From Aureimonas jatrophae (lineage in GTDB: Bacteria; Pseudomonadota; Alphaproteobacteria; Rhizobiales; Rhizobiaceae), in assembly GCF_900104035.1 (NCBI RefSeq), contig NZ_FNIT01000005.1, positions 124,001-188,000 on the forward strand: 64,000 nucleotides of DNA. The letters are read 5' to 3'. Made by a program: the position numbers and the translations under genes. The notes under the pieces were generated by a model that was not told where the DNA came from, ran no database searches, and saw nothing but the letters and a program-made list of their open reading frames with translations. How positions within the stretch are numbered: position 1 is the first letter of the stretch; each line of letters starts with the position of its first letter. Of this stretch, positions 52,567 through 61,765 are shown piece after piece.

Positions 52567-53463
52567 ATGCCCGAATTGCCAGAGGTCGAGACGGTGCGCC
52601 GCGGACTGCAGCCGGTGCTGGAGGGCGCACGGATCGAGCGCGCCGAGCTGCGGCGCGCTGGACTGCGCTTTCCCTTCGACCCGTTCTTTGCCGAGCGCGT
52701 GGCCGGGCGGCGGGTCGAGCGCCTCGACCGGCGCGCCAAGTATCTCCTTGCGCGGCTCGAGGGCGACCTCACGCTGGCCATGCACCTCGGCATGTCCGGC
52801 TCGTTCCGCATCGAGGATGCCGCGCATCCGAACGGCGAGGTCGTGGCCGGTGCCAGCTTCCACCTGCCGCGCTCGGAAGAGCGTCTTCACGACCACGTGG
52901 TCTTCCACATGGAGGCGCCGCGCTCGCGCATCGTGTTCAACGATCCCCGCCGCTTCGGATACATGACGTTGATCGAGGGCGTGAACGAGACGAGCCATCC
53001 GCACTTCCAGCGCCTCGGCATCGAGCCGGTCGGCGAGGCGCTGGACGGCGTGGCGCTCGCCCGCCGACTGCGGGGCAAGGCGACGCCGCTGAAGAGCGCC
53101 CTCCTCGACCAGACGATCGTGGCGGGACTCGGCAACATCTATGTCTGCGAGGCCTTGTGGCGCGCACGCCTGTCGCCTCGTCGCCTGGCCGGCACCCTGG
53201 TGCGCGCCGACGGCGAGCCGACGCGGCGCCTCGACCGGCTCGCCCGCGATATCCGCGAAACGATCGCCGACGCGATCGAGGCCGGCGGCTCGACGCTGCG
53301 CGACTACCGGCAGGCGGACGGCTCGCTCGGCTACTTCCAGCACCGCTTCGCGGTTTACGATCGCGAGAACGAGCCCTGCCGCCACGAGGGGTGTCGCGGC
53401 ATCGTGGCGCGCATCGTCCAGTCGGGCCGATCGACCTTCTTCTGTCCGGCCTGCCAGAGATGA
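52567..53463 (+). CDS. mutM: Formamidopyrimidine-DNA glycosylase
   Basis: 298 residues. Removes 8-oxoguanine and opened purines and nicks the strand. Seen: the N-terminal [15 protein letters not shown], where Pro2 and Glu3 are catalytic after Met removal; [12 protein letters not shown] with the conserved lysine; [30 protein letters not shown]; and a C-terminal four-cysteine zinc finger (CRHEGC ... FFCPACQR). The start ATG is 52567. The stop overlaps the next ATG by 4 bases. Confidence 0.97.
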   Translation: MPELPEVETVRRGLQPVLEGARIERAELRRAGLRFPFDPFFAERVAGRRVERLDRRAKYLLARLEGDLTLAMHLGMSGSFRIEDAAHPNGEVVAGASFHLPRSEERLHDHVVFHMEAPRSRIVFNDPRRFGYMTLIEGVNETSHPHFQRLGIEPVGEALDGVALARRLRGKATPLKSALLDQTIVAGLGNIYVCEALWRARLSPRRLAGTLVRADGEPTRRLDRLARDIRETIADAIEAGGSTLRDYRQADGSLGYFQHRFAVYDRENEPCRHEGCRGIVARIVQSGRSTFFCPACQR

Positions 53464-53801
53464 CGGCGCGTCCCTACCCCGTCACGCCGGACGGGCGCTA
53501 CTTCGTGGCGAGGAATCGCCTCTGGCGCTGCACCGACCCGACGCTCGCCGACGCGGAACGCGAGGCGGCCGTTTACGATCTGATGCGCGCCCGCCGACAG
53601 GTGCGCGACGCCGCGGATGACGCGGAGCGACGCGACGCGCGGCGCCTCGTCGACGCGGCGAAGCGCCGGCTCGGCGAACGGGGACCCGTCTGGTGGAGCG
53701 ACGGGGCGCCCGACCTCAACCGCCATGCGCCGCATAACACGCCCTACGCGGCCTGGTTCGCGGGCCTGCCGGCCGAGGAACGCGGGCGGGCGGGCGCGTG
53801 A
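53460..53801 (+). CDS. Conserved hypothetical protein coupled to mutM
   Basis: 113 residues, soluble, charged. Seen: an N-terminal [20 protein letters not shown], a helical [20 protein letters not shown] segment, and [20 protein letters not shown] followed by NTPYAAWF. I know this pattern from small alphaproteobacterial proteins of unknown function. The ATG overlaps the mutM stop (ATGA at 53460-53463), so both are translated together. Only this gene separates mutM from rpsT. No catalytic role can be assigned. Confidence 0.8.
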   Translation: MTARPYPVTPDGRYFVARNRLWRCTDPTLADAEREAAVYDLMRARRQVRDAADDAERRDARRLVDAAKRRLGERGPVWWSDGAPDLNRHAPHNTPYAAWFAGLPAEERGRAGA

Positions 53802-53813
53802 CCGGCGGCGCTG

Positions 53814-53842
53814 TTGACGGGGCAAGGTGCGAGTCTTATAAG
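53814..53842 (+). promoter_or_regulatory. Promoter of rpsT
   Basis: TTGACG (53814-53819), 17 bases, TATAAG (53837-53842). A near-ideal sigma70 promoter, giving a leader of about 150 bases before rpsT. Confidence 0.75.
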
Positions 53843-53998
53843 GCGCCGAGTTTTCCGGCGGCGTCCTCGGATGCGGCCCGATCCGTCGTGCGGGCCTTGG
53901 CGGCCTCGCCCGGCTGAAATCCCAACCTCACCGCAAGGGTGCGGGGCGGCCCCGACGGCCTCCTCTTCGCTCTTCGAACCATTCGAGAGAGACTGCTC

Positions 53999-54271
53999 AT
54001 GGCCAATACGCCGTCGGCCAAGAAGGCCGCCCGCAAGATCGCCCGTCGCACGGCGATCAACAAGTCGCGCCGCTCGCGCGTGCGCACCTTCCTCCGCAAG
54101 GTTGAGGAAGCGATCCTGACGGGCGACAAGGCCGCGGCGCAGGCCGCCTTCAAGGCTGCCGAGCCCGAGTTGGCCCGGGCCGCCTCGAAGGGCGTCATCC
54201 ATCGCAACACCGCCTCGCGCAAGATCTCGCGCCTGTCGAGCCGCGTGAAGGCGGTCGGCACCGCCTCCTAA
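53999..54271 (+). CDS. rpsT: 30S ribosomal protein S20 (bS20)
   Basis: 90 residues: [39 protein letters not shown] and the late [20 protein letters not shown] are diagnostic. S20 binds 16S rRNA in the small subunit body. The ATG at 53999 is the family start. Own promoter upstream and a terminator downstream. The rpsT-dnaA neighbourhood is typical of Hyphomicrobiales. Confidence 0.98.
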   Translation: MANTPSAKKAARKIARRTAINKSRRSRVRTFLRKVEEAILTGDKAAAQAAFKAAEPELARAASKGVIHRNTASRKISRLSSRVKAVGTAS

Positions 54272-54300
54272 GCGGTCCCAGCGAACCTAACTTTGATTAC

Positions 54301-54330
54301 AAAAGGCCCGGGCATGTCCCGGGCCTTTTT
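54301..54330 (+). terminator. Terminator of rpsT
   Basis: AAAAGGCCCGGG (54301-54312), loop of 5, CCCGGGCC then TTTTT (54318-54330). A strong rho-independent terminator. Confidence 0.92.
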
Positions 54331-54909
54331 GCGTTTGCGGGGATCGATCTTTTCTTGTGGAGAAAAGGGTCGCGCGCCATCTAGCGGCTGAGGGATGGAG
54401 TCGAATTCCAAGTCCTAACAAGGATTTACCCGTTTTCCACAGGCTAGGATGCGAGTCTTGGCACCCATATCCGGGCGCTCCGGAGTCAAGCCGGACCGTT
54501 CAAAAAAAATCCGCAATCGCGACGACGCCCACAGGTTCCGCATGCTGCTTCGCGGAATCCGGAATGGAGTCAGCGCATTACGGATCGAGCTGTGGATTGT
54601 GACGCTCATGGGATTGCCACAGTCCCGTCACGAGGCGGTCCAGGCGTCCGATTCAGCGCTTGCTCCGATCCCGCCGCTTGCGTAGCTTTTTCTCGACAGC
54701 AAGTGCCTTCCGGGGGGAAGGTTGGGGACAAGAGCCGTTTTCCAACGAAATCCCGCGCCACGCCGCCACCCGCAAGGGACGCGGGCAGCATGGCGGGGTC
54801 ACCCGGCAGGGCGCGACACGCGCTGCGCGCCTCGGCGCGATCCATACGATTTGTAACTGCGTTTCGCCGGTCCTCCTTGCGAGAGACTCGGTGCGTTTGG
54901 AGTAGACCG
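54331..54909. promoter_or_regulatory. Regulatory region upstream of rhodanese-dnaA with DnaA-box-like sites
   Basis: 579 bases without a credible gene. Three sites resemble the DnaA box TTATCCACA: TTCTCCACA on the minus strand (54364-54356, one mismatch), TTTTCCACA on the plus strand (54433-54441, one mismatch) and CAATCCACA on the minus strand (54599-54591, two mismatches). There is an A-run at 54504-54511. No clear sigma70 promoter is visible. The sites fit DnaA autoregulation; an origin of replication here is possible but unproven. Confidence 0.45.
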
Positions 54910-55347
54910 ATGAACCACCCCTACGAGGGCGACGTCACCGCGGAGGCGTGCTGGAACGCCCTGCGGAACGACCCCGACAGCTTTCTGGTCGATGTGCGAA
55001 CCAGCGCGGAGTGGAACTTCGTCGGCTTCCCCGAGATGCCCGAAGGCCACCGCACGCCGATCTTCGCGGAATGGCAATCCTACCCGGCCATGAGCATCGA
55101 CCCGTCCGGGTTCGCCGCCAAGGTGTCCGGTGCGATCGAAGCGGCTGGCGGCTCGCGCCAGTCGCGGATCTTCTTTCTGTGCCGCTCGGGCGCCCGCTCC
55201 ATGTCGAGCGCCGCGACCATGACCGGCGCAGGCTTCGAACACTGCTTCAACGTCGCCGACGGCTTCGAGGGTCCGCCGGACGACGAGGGGCATCGCGGTC
55301 GCGTGGCGGGCTGGAAGGCGGCCGGTTTGCCTTGGAGGCAGAAATGA
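54910..55347 (+). CDS. Rhodanese-like domain protein coupled to dnaA
   Basis: 145 residues, a single rhodanese domain. Seen: [17 protein letters not shown] (CH2-type motif) and the active-site cysteine loop [17 protein letters not shown] (Cys91), then [14 protein letters not shown] with GWKAAGLPW at the end. Such proteins carry sulfur as a persulfide; the partner is unknown. The start ATG is 54910. Its stop overlaps the dnaA start (ATGA at 55344-55347), with the dnaA ribosome site inside this gene, so translation of the two is linked. This association is not a standard dnaA arrangement known to me. Confidence 0.88.
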   Translation: MNHPYEGDVTAEACWNALRNDPDSFLVDVRTSAEWNFVGFPEMPEGHRTPIFAEWQSYPAMSIDPSGFAAKVSGAIEAAGGSRQSRIFFLCRSGARSMSSAATMTGAGFEHCFNVADGFEGPPDDEGHRGRVAGWKAAGLPWRQK

Positions 55348-56885
55348 CCGCTCTTCATCAGCCCGTCCGCCGCGCCGCGCCGCGTGGCCCCGCCCCCCGT
55401 CTGCCCTCGGCCGTCCCGGCTGCCCTGCCCCTCGAGGCCGCCACCATGCCGCAAACCGACGCCGACATCCTGGAGCGCGTGAGCGCCCGTCTGAAAGCCC
55501 AGCTTGGCCCGGAGGTCTTCGCCTCCTGGTTCACGCGCATGAAGCTCGACCAGGTCGGCAAGGGCGTCGTGCAGGTTTCCGTGCCCACCGCGTTCCTGCG
55601 CACCTGGATCAACGGGCACTATCGCGATCTCCTCGCGCAGATCTTCGCCGACGAGGTGCCCGGCACGCTGCGCGTGGACATCGTGGTGCGCTCCGCGGTT
55701 CGGGGCGCGGCGCCGGTGCGCCCGGCCGACGCCGCGGTCTCCCGTGTCCCCGTCGCCGCTCCCGCCCCGGCCGCGGGCCGCGCCGCGCAGAGCGAGCGTG
55801 CCGCGATGCCGGGCGCGGCCGAGCCCGCAGCCCCGCGTCCGGACTTCGGCTCGCCGCTCGACCCGCGCTACGTCTTCGAGACGTTCGTGGAAGGCGCCTC
55901 GAACCGCGTGGCGCTGGCAGCGGCCCGATCGATCGCCGAGAACGGCCCGCAGTCGGTGCGCTTCAACCCGCTGTTCCTTCATGCCTCCGTCGGACTCGGC
56001 AAGACGCATCTGCTTCAGGCCATCGCGAACGCCGCGGTCCAGCGCGCCGATCGTCCGCGCGTGGTCTACCTGACGGCCGAGTACTTCATGTGGCGCTTCG
56101 CAACCGCGATCCGGGACAACCAAGCGCTCGACTTCAAGGAGAACCTGCGCGGCATCGACATCCTGATCATCGACGACATGCAGTTCCTGCAGGGCAAGTC
56201 GATCCAGCAGGAGTTCTGCCACCTCCTGAACGCGCTGATCGACTCGGCTCGCCAGGTCATCGTGGCGGCCGACCGGCCGGCCTTCGAACTGGAGTCGCTG
56301 GACGGACGCGTGCGCTCTCGTCTGGCGGGCGGCGTTTCGATCGAGATGGCCAACCCCGACTTCGACATGCGCCGCGGCATCCTGCAGACGCGCGTTTCGG
56401 CCATGCGCGGCGAGGATCCGTCCTTTGCGGTCAACGAGGCGGTGATCGACACGATCGCCCGCCGCGTGGCCGGCTCGGGCCGCGACCTCGAGGGCGCCTT
56501 CAACCAGATCGCCTTCCGCCACGCGGTCGGCCAGCCCCTCTCCAACGACCATCTCGACGACCTCCTGAACCAGCTGACGCGCACGGGCGGCGAGAAGCGG
56601 ATCCGGATCGAGGACATCCTGAAGTTCGTGTCGCGCCACTACAACGTGTCGCGCACCGACATCCTCTCGGCCCGGCGCACGCGCACCATCGTCCGCCCGC
56701 GCCAGATCGCGATGTATCTCGCCAAGACCATGACGCCGCGCTCGCTGCCCGAGATCGGCCGCCGCTTCGGCGGGCGCGATCACACGACGGTCCTGCATGC
56801 GGTACGCAAAATCGAGGCGGAGCGGGCGAACGACGAGAAGCTGTCGGAAGAGCTCGACGTCATCCGCCGCATGATCGAGGAGTGA
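55344..56885 (+). CDS. dnaA: Chromosomal replication initiator protein DnaA
   Basis: 513 residues. Domain I begins near 40 ([20 protein letters not shown]); domain II is Ala/Pro-rich (about 115-170); the AAA+ domain has Walker [13 protein letters not shown] (near 215), Walker [12 protein letters not shown] (near 274) and RVRSRLAGG; domain IV has the DNA-binding helix-turn-helix [20 protein letters not shown] and [12 protein letters not shown]. It melts the origin and regulates genes. ATG 55344 with GGAGG upstream is preferred; ATG 55446 would remove a 34-residue extension. Confidence 0.98.
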   Translation: MTALHQPVRRAAPRGPAPRLPSAVPAALPLEAATMPQTDADILERVSARLKAQLGPEVFASWFTRMKLDQVGKGVVQVSVPTAFLRTWINGHYRDLLAQIFADEVPGTLRVDIVVRSAVRGAAPVRPADAAVSRVPVAAPAPAAGRAAQSERAAMPGAAEPAAPRPDFGSPLDPRYVFETFVEGASNRVALAAARSIAENGPQSVRFNPLFLHASVGLGKTHLLQAIANAAVQRADRPRVVYLTAEYFMWRFATAIRDNQALDFKENLRGIDILIIDDMQFLQGKSIQQEFCHLLNALIDSARQVIVAADRPAFELESLDGRVRSRLAGGVSIEMANPDFDMRRGILQTRVSAMRGEDPSFAVNEAVIDTIARRVAGSGRDLEGAFNQIAFRHAVGQPLSNDHLDDLLNQLTRTGGEKRIRIEDILKFVSRHYNVSRTDILSARRTRTIVRPRQIAMYLAKTMTPRSLPEIGRRFGGRDHTTVLHAVRKIEAERANDEKLSEELDVIRRMIEE

Positions 56886-56981
56886 GGCTCGAGGCGGGTC
56901 CGCCCCGCCTTCTCCCCGCTTCTCACAGGCTTTCGAGCCGCGCAGGGCGGGTTTCGCTTTGCGCGGCCTGCGGCATGATCT

Positions 56982-57002
56982 AAAAGGTTCGGACCCTTTT
57001 CT
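56982..57002 (+). terminator. Possible terminator or attenuator between dnaA and dnaN
   Basis: AAAAGG (56982-56987) and CCTTTT (56995-57000) form a short hairpin ending in T's; a second GC hairpin (GGCCTCGCCC with GGGCGGGGCC, about 57006-57028) follows. Both lie in the 167-base dnaA-dnaN gap. Confidence 0.4.
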
Positions 57003-57052
57003 CGGGCCTCGCCCTTCGGGCGGGGCCTTGGCGTTCCGAGCGGTTCCCTGTC

Positions 57053-58171
57053 ATGCGTATCACGATCGAGCGGTCGAACCTCCTGCGGTCCCTGTCGCAT
57101 GTCCACCGCGTGGTGGAGCGGCGCAACACGATCCCGATCCTGTCCAACGTCCTCCTCAAGACCGAGGACGGCGCGCTGCGCCTGAAGGCGACCGACCTCG
57201 ACATCGAGATCACCGAGCGCGTTCCCGCGAGCGGCGAACAGGACGGCGCGACCACGGTTCCCGCCCACCTCCTCTACGACATCGTGCGCAAGCTGTCGGA
57301 CGGCTCCGAGGTTGAGCTTCGCACCAACGGCGAGGGCGGCCAGATGACCGTCACGTCGGGACGGTCCAACTTCCGCCTTCAGTGCCTGCCGGAAGGCGAC
57401 TTCCCGGACATCACGACCGGCAGCTTCACGCACGCCTTCACGCTCAAGGCGTCCGACCTCGGGCGCCTGATCGAGCGCACGCAGTTCGCGATCTCCACCG
57501 AGGAGACGCGCTACTACCTCAACGGCATCTTCCTCCACACGATCGAGTCGGGCGGCGCGCTGCGCCTGCGCGCCGTGGCGACCGACGGCCACCGGCTGGC
57601 CCGCGCCGAGATGGATGCGCCGGTCGGCTCGGAGGGCATGCCCGGCATCATCATTCCCCGTAAGGCGGTATCGGAGATCCAGAAGCTCCTGGGCGAGGCC
57701 GACAGCACGGTCGAGGTCGAGCTGTCGGACGCCAAGATCCGCTTCACCGTGGGCGAGGTCGTGATGACCTCGAAGCTGATCGACGGCACGTTCCCGGACT
57801 ACCAGCGCGTGATTCCGACCGGCAACGACAAGGCGCTCCGCCTCGACCGCCAGACCTTCAGCCAGGCCGTGGACCGCGTGTCCACGATCTCCACCGAGCG
57901 CGGCCGCGCGGTGAAGCTGGCGGTCGCCGACAGCCAGCTCACGCTCACCGTCAACTCGCCCGACAGCGGCACGGCGACCGAGGAGCTCGCGGTCGGCTAC
58001 GACGCCGACGAGATCGAGATCGGCTTCAACGCCAAGTACCTTCTCGACATCACCGGCCAGCTGGCGGGCGACGAGGCGGTGTTCATGCTGGCCGATCCCG
58101 GCTCGCCGACCCTGATCCGCGACGGCGGCGACGAGGGCACGCTCTACGTCCTCATGCCGATGCGCGTCTGA
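57053..58171 (+). CDS. dnaN: DNA polymerase III beta subunit (sliding clamp)
   Basis: 372 residues, three repeated clamp domains. Seen: the start MRITIERSNLLRSLSHVHRV, RRNTIPILSNVLLKTEDG, DFPDITTGSF, RYYLNGIFLHT and ATDGHRLARAEM, and the conserved C-terminus LIRDGGDEGTLYVLMPMRV that forms part of the peptide-binding cleft. It tethers polymerase to DNA. Start ATG 57053. The stop overlaps the inferred recF start. Confidence 0.98.
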   Translation: MRITIERSNLLRSLSHVHRVVERRNTIPILSNVLLKTEDGALRLKATDLDIEITERVPASGEQDGATTVPAHLLYDIVRKLSDGSEVELRTNGEGGQMTVTSGRSNFRLQCLPEGDFPDITTGSFTHAFTLKASDLGRLIERTQFAISTEETRYYLNGIFLHTIESGGALRLRAVATDGHRLARAEMDAPVGSEGMPGIIIPRKAVSEIQKLLGEADSTVEVELSDAKIRFTVGEVVMTSKLIDGTFPDYQRVIPTGNDKALRLDRQTFSQAVDRVSTISTERGRAVKLAVADSQLTLTVNSPDSGTATEELAVGYDADEIEIGFNAKYLLDITGQLAGDEAVFMLADPGSPTLIRDGGDEGTLYVLMPMRV

Positions 58172-59325
58172 GCGCGATCGAGGCGGGCGCGACGACCGCC
58201 GCCGCTGCGCCGTTACCGGTCGCCTCGCTGCAGCTCGCCGACTTTCGCAACTACGCGCAGCTGTCGGTCGACTTCGAACGCCGCTTCGTCGTGTTCCATG
58301 GCGACAACGGCGCCGGCAAGACCAACCTCCTGGAAGCGCTGTCGCTCCTGTCGCCCGGGCGCGGCCTGCGGCGCGCGAGCTATGGCGAGATGGCGCGGGC
58401 CGGCGGATCGGGCGCCTTTTCCGTGCGCGCCGGCCTCGGCTCGCCGGTCGCGCAGCGGCTCGACGTCCAGACCCTGGTGCGACCCGACGAAAGCGGCGCT
58501 TCCCGCCTCGTGCGCTTCGACGGCGCGGCGGCGCGCACCGTAGACGAGCTTCTGGAGCACCTGCGCGTCGTCTGGCTGACGCCGGCCATGGACGGTCTCT
58601 TCACAGGTCCTGCAGCCGACCGACGCCGATTCCTGGACCGCATGGTCCTCACGGTCGATCCGGCGCACGGGCGCCGTGCGCTCGACTACGAGCGCCTCGT
58701 GCGCGGACGCAACAAGCTCCTGTCGGAGGATCGGCTCGACGACCGTTGGCTGCTCGCCATCGAGCGTCAGATGGCCGAGCACGGCTTGGCGCTCGCGCTC
58801 GCGCGCGCCGATCTCGCGCAGCGCCTGGCCGCGCGCATCGAGGCTACCGCCGGATCGCCCTTTCCGCTGGCCGACCTGCATCTGCAGTCGGGCTACGAGA
58901 CCGTCGATCTCGAGGGTCCGGCGGCGGATCTCGAGGACCGCATCGCGGAACGGCTGCGCGAGCGGCGCGTGCTGGATCGCGCAGCCGGCCGTACCACCGA
59001 GGGTCCGCACCGCGCCGAGTTGGACGTGCGGCACCGCTCCAAGGACATGCCGGCCGCCCTGTCCTCCACGGGCGAACAGAAGGCGCTCCTGATCGGTCTC
59101 GTGATCGCTCACGCCCGACTCGTGGAAGCGGCGTCGGGCATGGCTCCGGTTCTGCTTCTCGACGAGGTCGCAGCCCATCTCGATCCCAGCCGGCGCGCAG
59201 CCCTGTTCGACATCCTGGAGGATCTCGGCGTCCAGAGCTTCCTGACGGGAACCGATGCGTCGCTGTTCGAAGCGCTCGGATCGCGCGCCCAACGCCTGGC
59301 TGTTTCGGAAGGACAGGTTCCATGA
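58168..59325 (+). CDS. recF: DNA replication and repair protein RecF
   Basis: 385 residues if started at CTG 58168. Seen: the conserved N-terminal SLQLADFRNYAQLSVDFE, Walker A FHGDNGAGKTNLLEAL, LTPAMDGLFTGPAADRRRFLDR, the signature STGEQKALLIGLVIAHA and Walker B PVLLLDEVAAHLDPSRR. RecF loads RecA at gaps with RecO and RecR. There is no ATG, GTG or TTG in frame before GTG 58291, which would delete the FRNY motif; CTG at 58168 overlaps the dnaN stop as CTGA and is the best candidate. The stop overlaps moeB (ATGA). Confidence 0.9.
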   Translation: MSAIEAGATTAAAAPLPVASLQLADFRNYAQLSVDFERRFVVFHGDNGAGKTNLLEALSLLSPGRGLRRASYGEMARAGGSGAFSVRAGLGSPVAQRLDVQTLVRPDESGASRLVRFDGAAARTVDELLEHLRVVWLTPAMDGLFTGPAADRRRFLDRMVLTVDPAHGRRALDYERLVRGRNKLLSEDRLDDRWLLAIERQMAEHGLALALARADLAQRLAARIEATAGSPFPLADLHLQSGYETVDLEGPAADLEDRIAERLRERRVLDRAAGRTTEGPHRAELDVRHRSKDMPAALSSTGEQKALLIGLVIAHARLVEAASGMAPVLLLDEVAAHLDPSRRAALFDILEDLGVQSFLTGTDASLFEALGSRAQRLAVSEGQVP

Positions 59326-60131
59326 CAGCTCCCCTCTCCTCGGAGGAGATCGAGCGCTACGCGCGCCACCTCGTTCTGCCCGAGATCGGCGGCCCCGGTC
59401 AGCAGCGACTGCGCCAGGCCCGTGTCCTTCTCGTCGGCGCCGGCGGTCTCGGCTCGCCCGCCGCCCTGTATCTTGCGGCCGCCGGCGTCGGAACGCTCGG
59501 CCTGATCGACGACGACCGCGTCTCGCTCTCCAATCTCCAACGCCAGATCCTGCACGGCACCGCCGACATCGGGCGACCGAAGCTCGACAGCGCGACGGAC
59601 GCGATCGCCCGCATCAATCCGCATGTCGCGGTCGAGACCCATCACCTGCGCCTCGACGAGACGAACGGCCGAGCGGTCGTGGACCGTTACGACCTCGTCG
59701 TCGACGGTTCCGACAACTTCGCGACGCGCTACGCTTTGGCGGATCTGTGCGAGCGGGCCGAGCGCCCCCTGGTCAGCGCGGCGGTCCAGCGCTTCTCCGG
59801 GTCACTAACCGTTCTCACGCCGTTCCGCCGGGATAGCGAAGGTCGTTCCGAACCACGGTACCGCGACCTCTTCCCGAGCCCGCCGCCAGAGGGAATGGTG
59901 CCGTCCTGCGCGGAGGCCGGGATCCTGGGCGTCGTGACCGGCATCCTCGGCACGCTGGCGGCGGCGGAAGCGATCAAGCTCGTCACCGGCGCCGGCGATC
60001 CGCTGATCGGTCGTTTGCTGCTCGTGGATACGCTGCGCATGCGCTTCGAGGAGATCCGGTATCGCCGACCCGCGCCCCACGGAACGCAGGCTCAGCCGCA
60101 GCACAGCAACGGGTTAACCACGCCGAGATAA
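59322..60131 (+). CDS. moeB: HesA/MoeB/ThiF family adenylyltransferase
   Basis: 269 residues. Seen: RYARHLVLPEIGGPGQQRL, the ATP loop VLLVGAGGLGSPAALYLAAA, IDDDRVSLSNLQRQILHG, the DGSDNFATRYALAD block with the catalytic Asp, and VPSCAEAGILGVVTGI. It adenylates the C-terminus of a small sulfur carrier such as MoaD or ThiS. The usual first CxxC zinc pair is absent: the position reads RYRDLFP. The ATG overlaps the recF stop. The function could be in molybdopterin or thiamine synthesis; neither partner is nearby. Confidence 0.92.
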   Translation: MTAPLSSEEIERYARHLVLPEIGGPGQQRLRQARVLLVGAGGLGSPAALYLAAAGVGTLGLIDDDRVSLSNLQRQILHGTADIGRPKLDSATDAIARINPHVAVETHHLRLDETNGRAVVDRYDLVVDGSDNFATRYALADLCERAERPLVSAAVQRFSGSLTVLTPFRRDSEGRSEPRYRDLFPSPPPEGMVPSCAEAGILGVVTGILGTLAAAEAIKLVTGAGDPLIGRLLLVDTLRMRFEEIRYRRPAPHGTQAQPQHSNGLTTPR

Positions 60132-60266
60132 TCGGATCACTTTACCATAACAGGTCCGTGATCTTTTGCCGGACATCAATCATCCTCGTCGCACAACTTG
60201 AAGCCTTCCCCTCCGTCAATCCGGTGACGGCCGGGAAGCATCGTGTCGCTGCGAGGAGAAACGCGC

Positions 60267-61631
60267 ATGAAGCCGATCGCCGTTCTGGGTGCGGGCTTGG
60301 CTGGGCTGACCGCGGCCGATGAGCTGAAGCGTCGGGGTCTGCCGGTCGTCGTCTTCGAGGCCGGACGCACGGTCGGTGGCATGGCCGCCTCGTTTCGCGA
60401 TGCCGAAGGCTTCTCCTACGACTACGGCGCGCATTTCGTGAGCAACCGTCTCGCCAAGGCGTTGGGCGCGGAAGCCATCTGCCGCACGGTGCGCCATTAC
60501 GGCGAGGCGGTGGTCGTGGATGGTCGCAGCCACAGCCACCCGTTCGGCCTCATGGCCGAGCCGCGCTTTCTCGCCGGGGCTCTGGCGGCGCAGTTCCGGC
60601 GACACGACACGCCCGCCCCGCACGCCGCGGCCCTGTTCCGGCGCCTCTACGGCGACGCCATGGCCGAGGCGGTGGCGATCCCCCTCGTGGAAGCCTGGTC
60701 GGGTGCGCCTGCCGACCAGCTTGCGCCGGCGGTCGGCGAGAAGTTCGGCAACAGCGTCCTGAAGTCCCTTTACCTGAACATGGCGGCGAAGCTGACGCGA
60801 CGCGCCGTCTGCAACGGCTATACGCGCACCATGCCGGAGGGAGCCAGCGTCTACCATGTCTACCCCGAGGGCGGCATGGCAAAACTCCTGGAACCCGCAC
60901 TGAACCGCCTTTTCGGATCGGTCCGCCTCGAGTCGCCGGTCGAGCGCATCCTGGTCGAGAACGGCCGTGTCGAGGCGGTCCGCGTGCACGGGCAGGACAT
61001 ACCCGTGTCGGCGGCGATCTCCACGGCGCCCGTGCATGTCCTGCCGCGGCTCCTGGAAGGAAGCGACGCGCTCGAAGGCCTGCGCACCTTCCGCTATCGA
61101 CCGATGATCTTCGTCAACCTGCGCTTCGCCGGTCGCCATCTTCTGCCCGACACGATGGCCTGGGTGCCGGACCGGCGCCAGACCTTCTTCCGCGTCACGG
61201 AAGCACCCTACTCGATGCCGCAGTTGGCGCCGGCGGGAAAGACGCTCCTCACCTTCGACATCGGCTGCGAGGTCGGCGACGAGCGTTGGACGATGAGCGA
61301 CGAGGAACTGGCCAAGCGCTGTCTCGATGGCCTGTGCGAGGTGTTCGGCGAGCACCTGCGGGCCAGCTATCTCGGCCCGGGCGGCACGATCCGCACGCCG
61401 ATCTCCTACCCCGTCTATCTCGCGAGCTACGAAGCGGAGCGCCAGCGCTTCAGCGACTCGACGGGCGTGGACGGTCTCTGGAGCGTCGGGCGCAACGGCG
61501 AGTTCGCCCATATCCTGATGGAGGACGTCTACTGGCGCACGATCCGCCGCATGGACGAGGTAACGCGCTATATCGGCGGACTCGCCTCGCCGAGACCGGA
61601 CATCGGATCCGCCAGCCGCATCGCGGCCTGA
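60267..61631 (+). CDS. FAD-dependent amine oxidase / protoporphyrinogen-oxidase-like protein
   Basis: 454 residues. The N-terminal dinucleotide fold IAVLGAGLAGLTAADELKRR is followed by VVVFEAGRTVGGMAASF, YGAHFVSN, VYHVYPEGGMAKLLEPALNR, and a C-terminal VDGLWSVGRNGEFAHILMED that closes the FAD site. It resembles NAD(P)-binding desaturase/amine-oxidase-type flavoproteins, some of which act on UDP-sugars, carotenoids or porphyrins. The substrate is unknown. The start ATG 60267 follows GAGGAGAA at 60252-60259. It stands alone. Confidence 0.85.
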   Translation: MKPIAVLGAGLAGLTAADELKRRGLPVVVFEAGRTVGGMAASFRDAEGFSYDYGAHFVSNRLAKALGAEAICRTVRHYGEAVVVDGRSHSHPFGLMAEPRFLAGALAAQFRRHDTPAPHAAALFRRLYGDAMAEAVAIPLVEAWSGAPADQLAPAVGEKFGNSVLKSLYLNMAAKLTRRAVCNGYTRTMPEGASVYHVYPEGGMAKLLEPALNRLFGSVRLESPVERILVENGRVEAVRVHGQDIPVSAAISTAPVHVLPRLLEGSDALEGLRTFRYRPMIFVNLRFAGRHLLPDTMAWVPDRRQTFFRVTEAPYSMPQLAPAGKTLLTFDIGCEVGDERWTMSDEELAKRCLDGLCEVFGEHLRASYLGPGGTIRTPISYPVYLASYEAERQRFSDSTGVDGLWSVGRNGEFAHILMEDVYWRTIRRMDEVTRYIGGLASPRPDIGSASRIAA

Positions 61632-61650
61632 GCCAGGGTCATCGGGTGAG

Positions 61651-61669
61651 GGATCGTTAACCGCGATCC
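61651..61669. promoter_or_regulatory. Inverted repeat upstream of the SH3 gene
   Basis: GGATCG (61651-61656), TTAACCG spacer, CGATCC (61664-61669). It lies 97 bases before the TTG start. The TTAACC centre resembles the elements at 18988-19017. Confidence 0.3.
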
Positions 61670-61765
61670 GCGATAGTTGGATCCGTCAGACGACGCGGAC
61701 CAACGCTCCACGACCTCGCCGCCTTCGCGCGGCCGGGTGTGGCGCTGCCGCGCCCCAGGAGTCCG

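Noticed and set aside
54331..54909. Calling this region oriC outright
   Set aside because: Only three imperfect DnaA boxes and no clear AT-rich unwinding element; strand skew cannot be assessed from this window.
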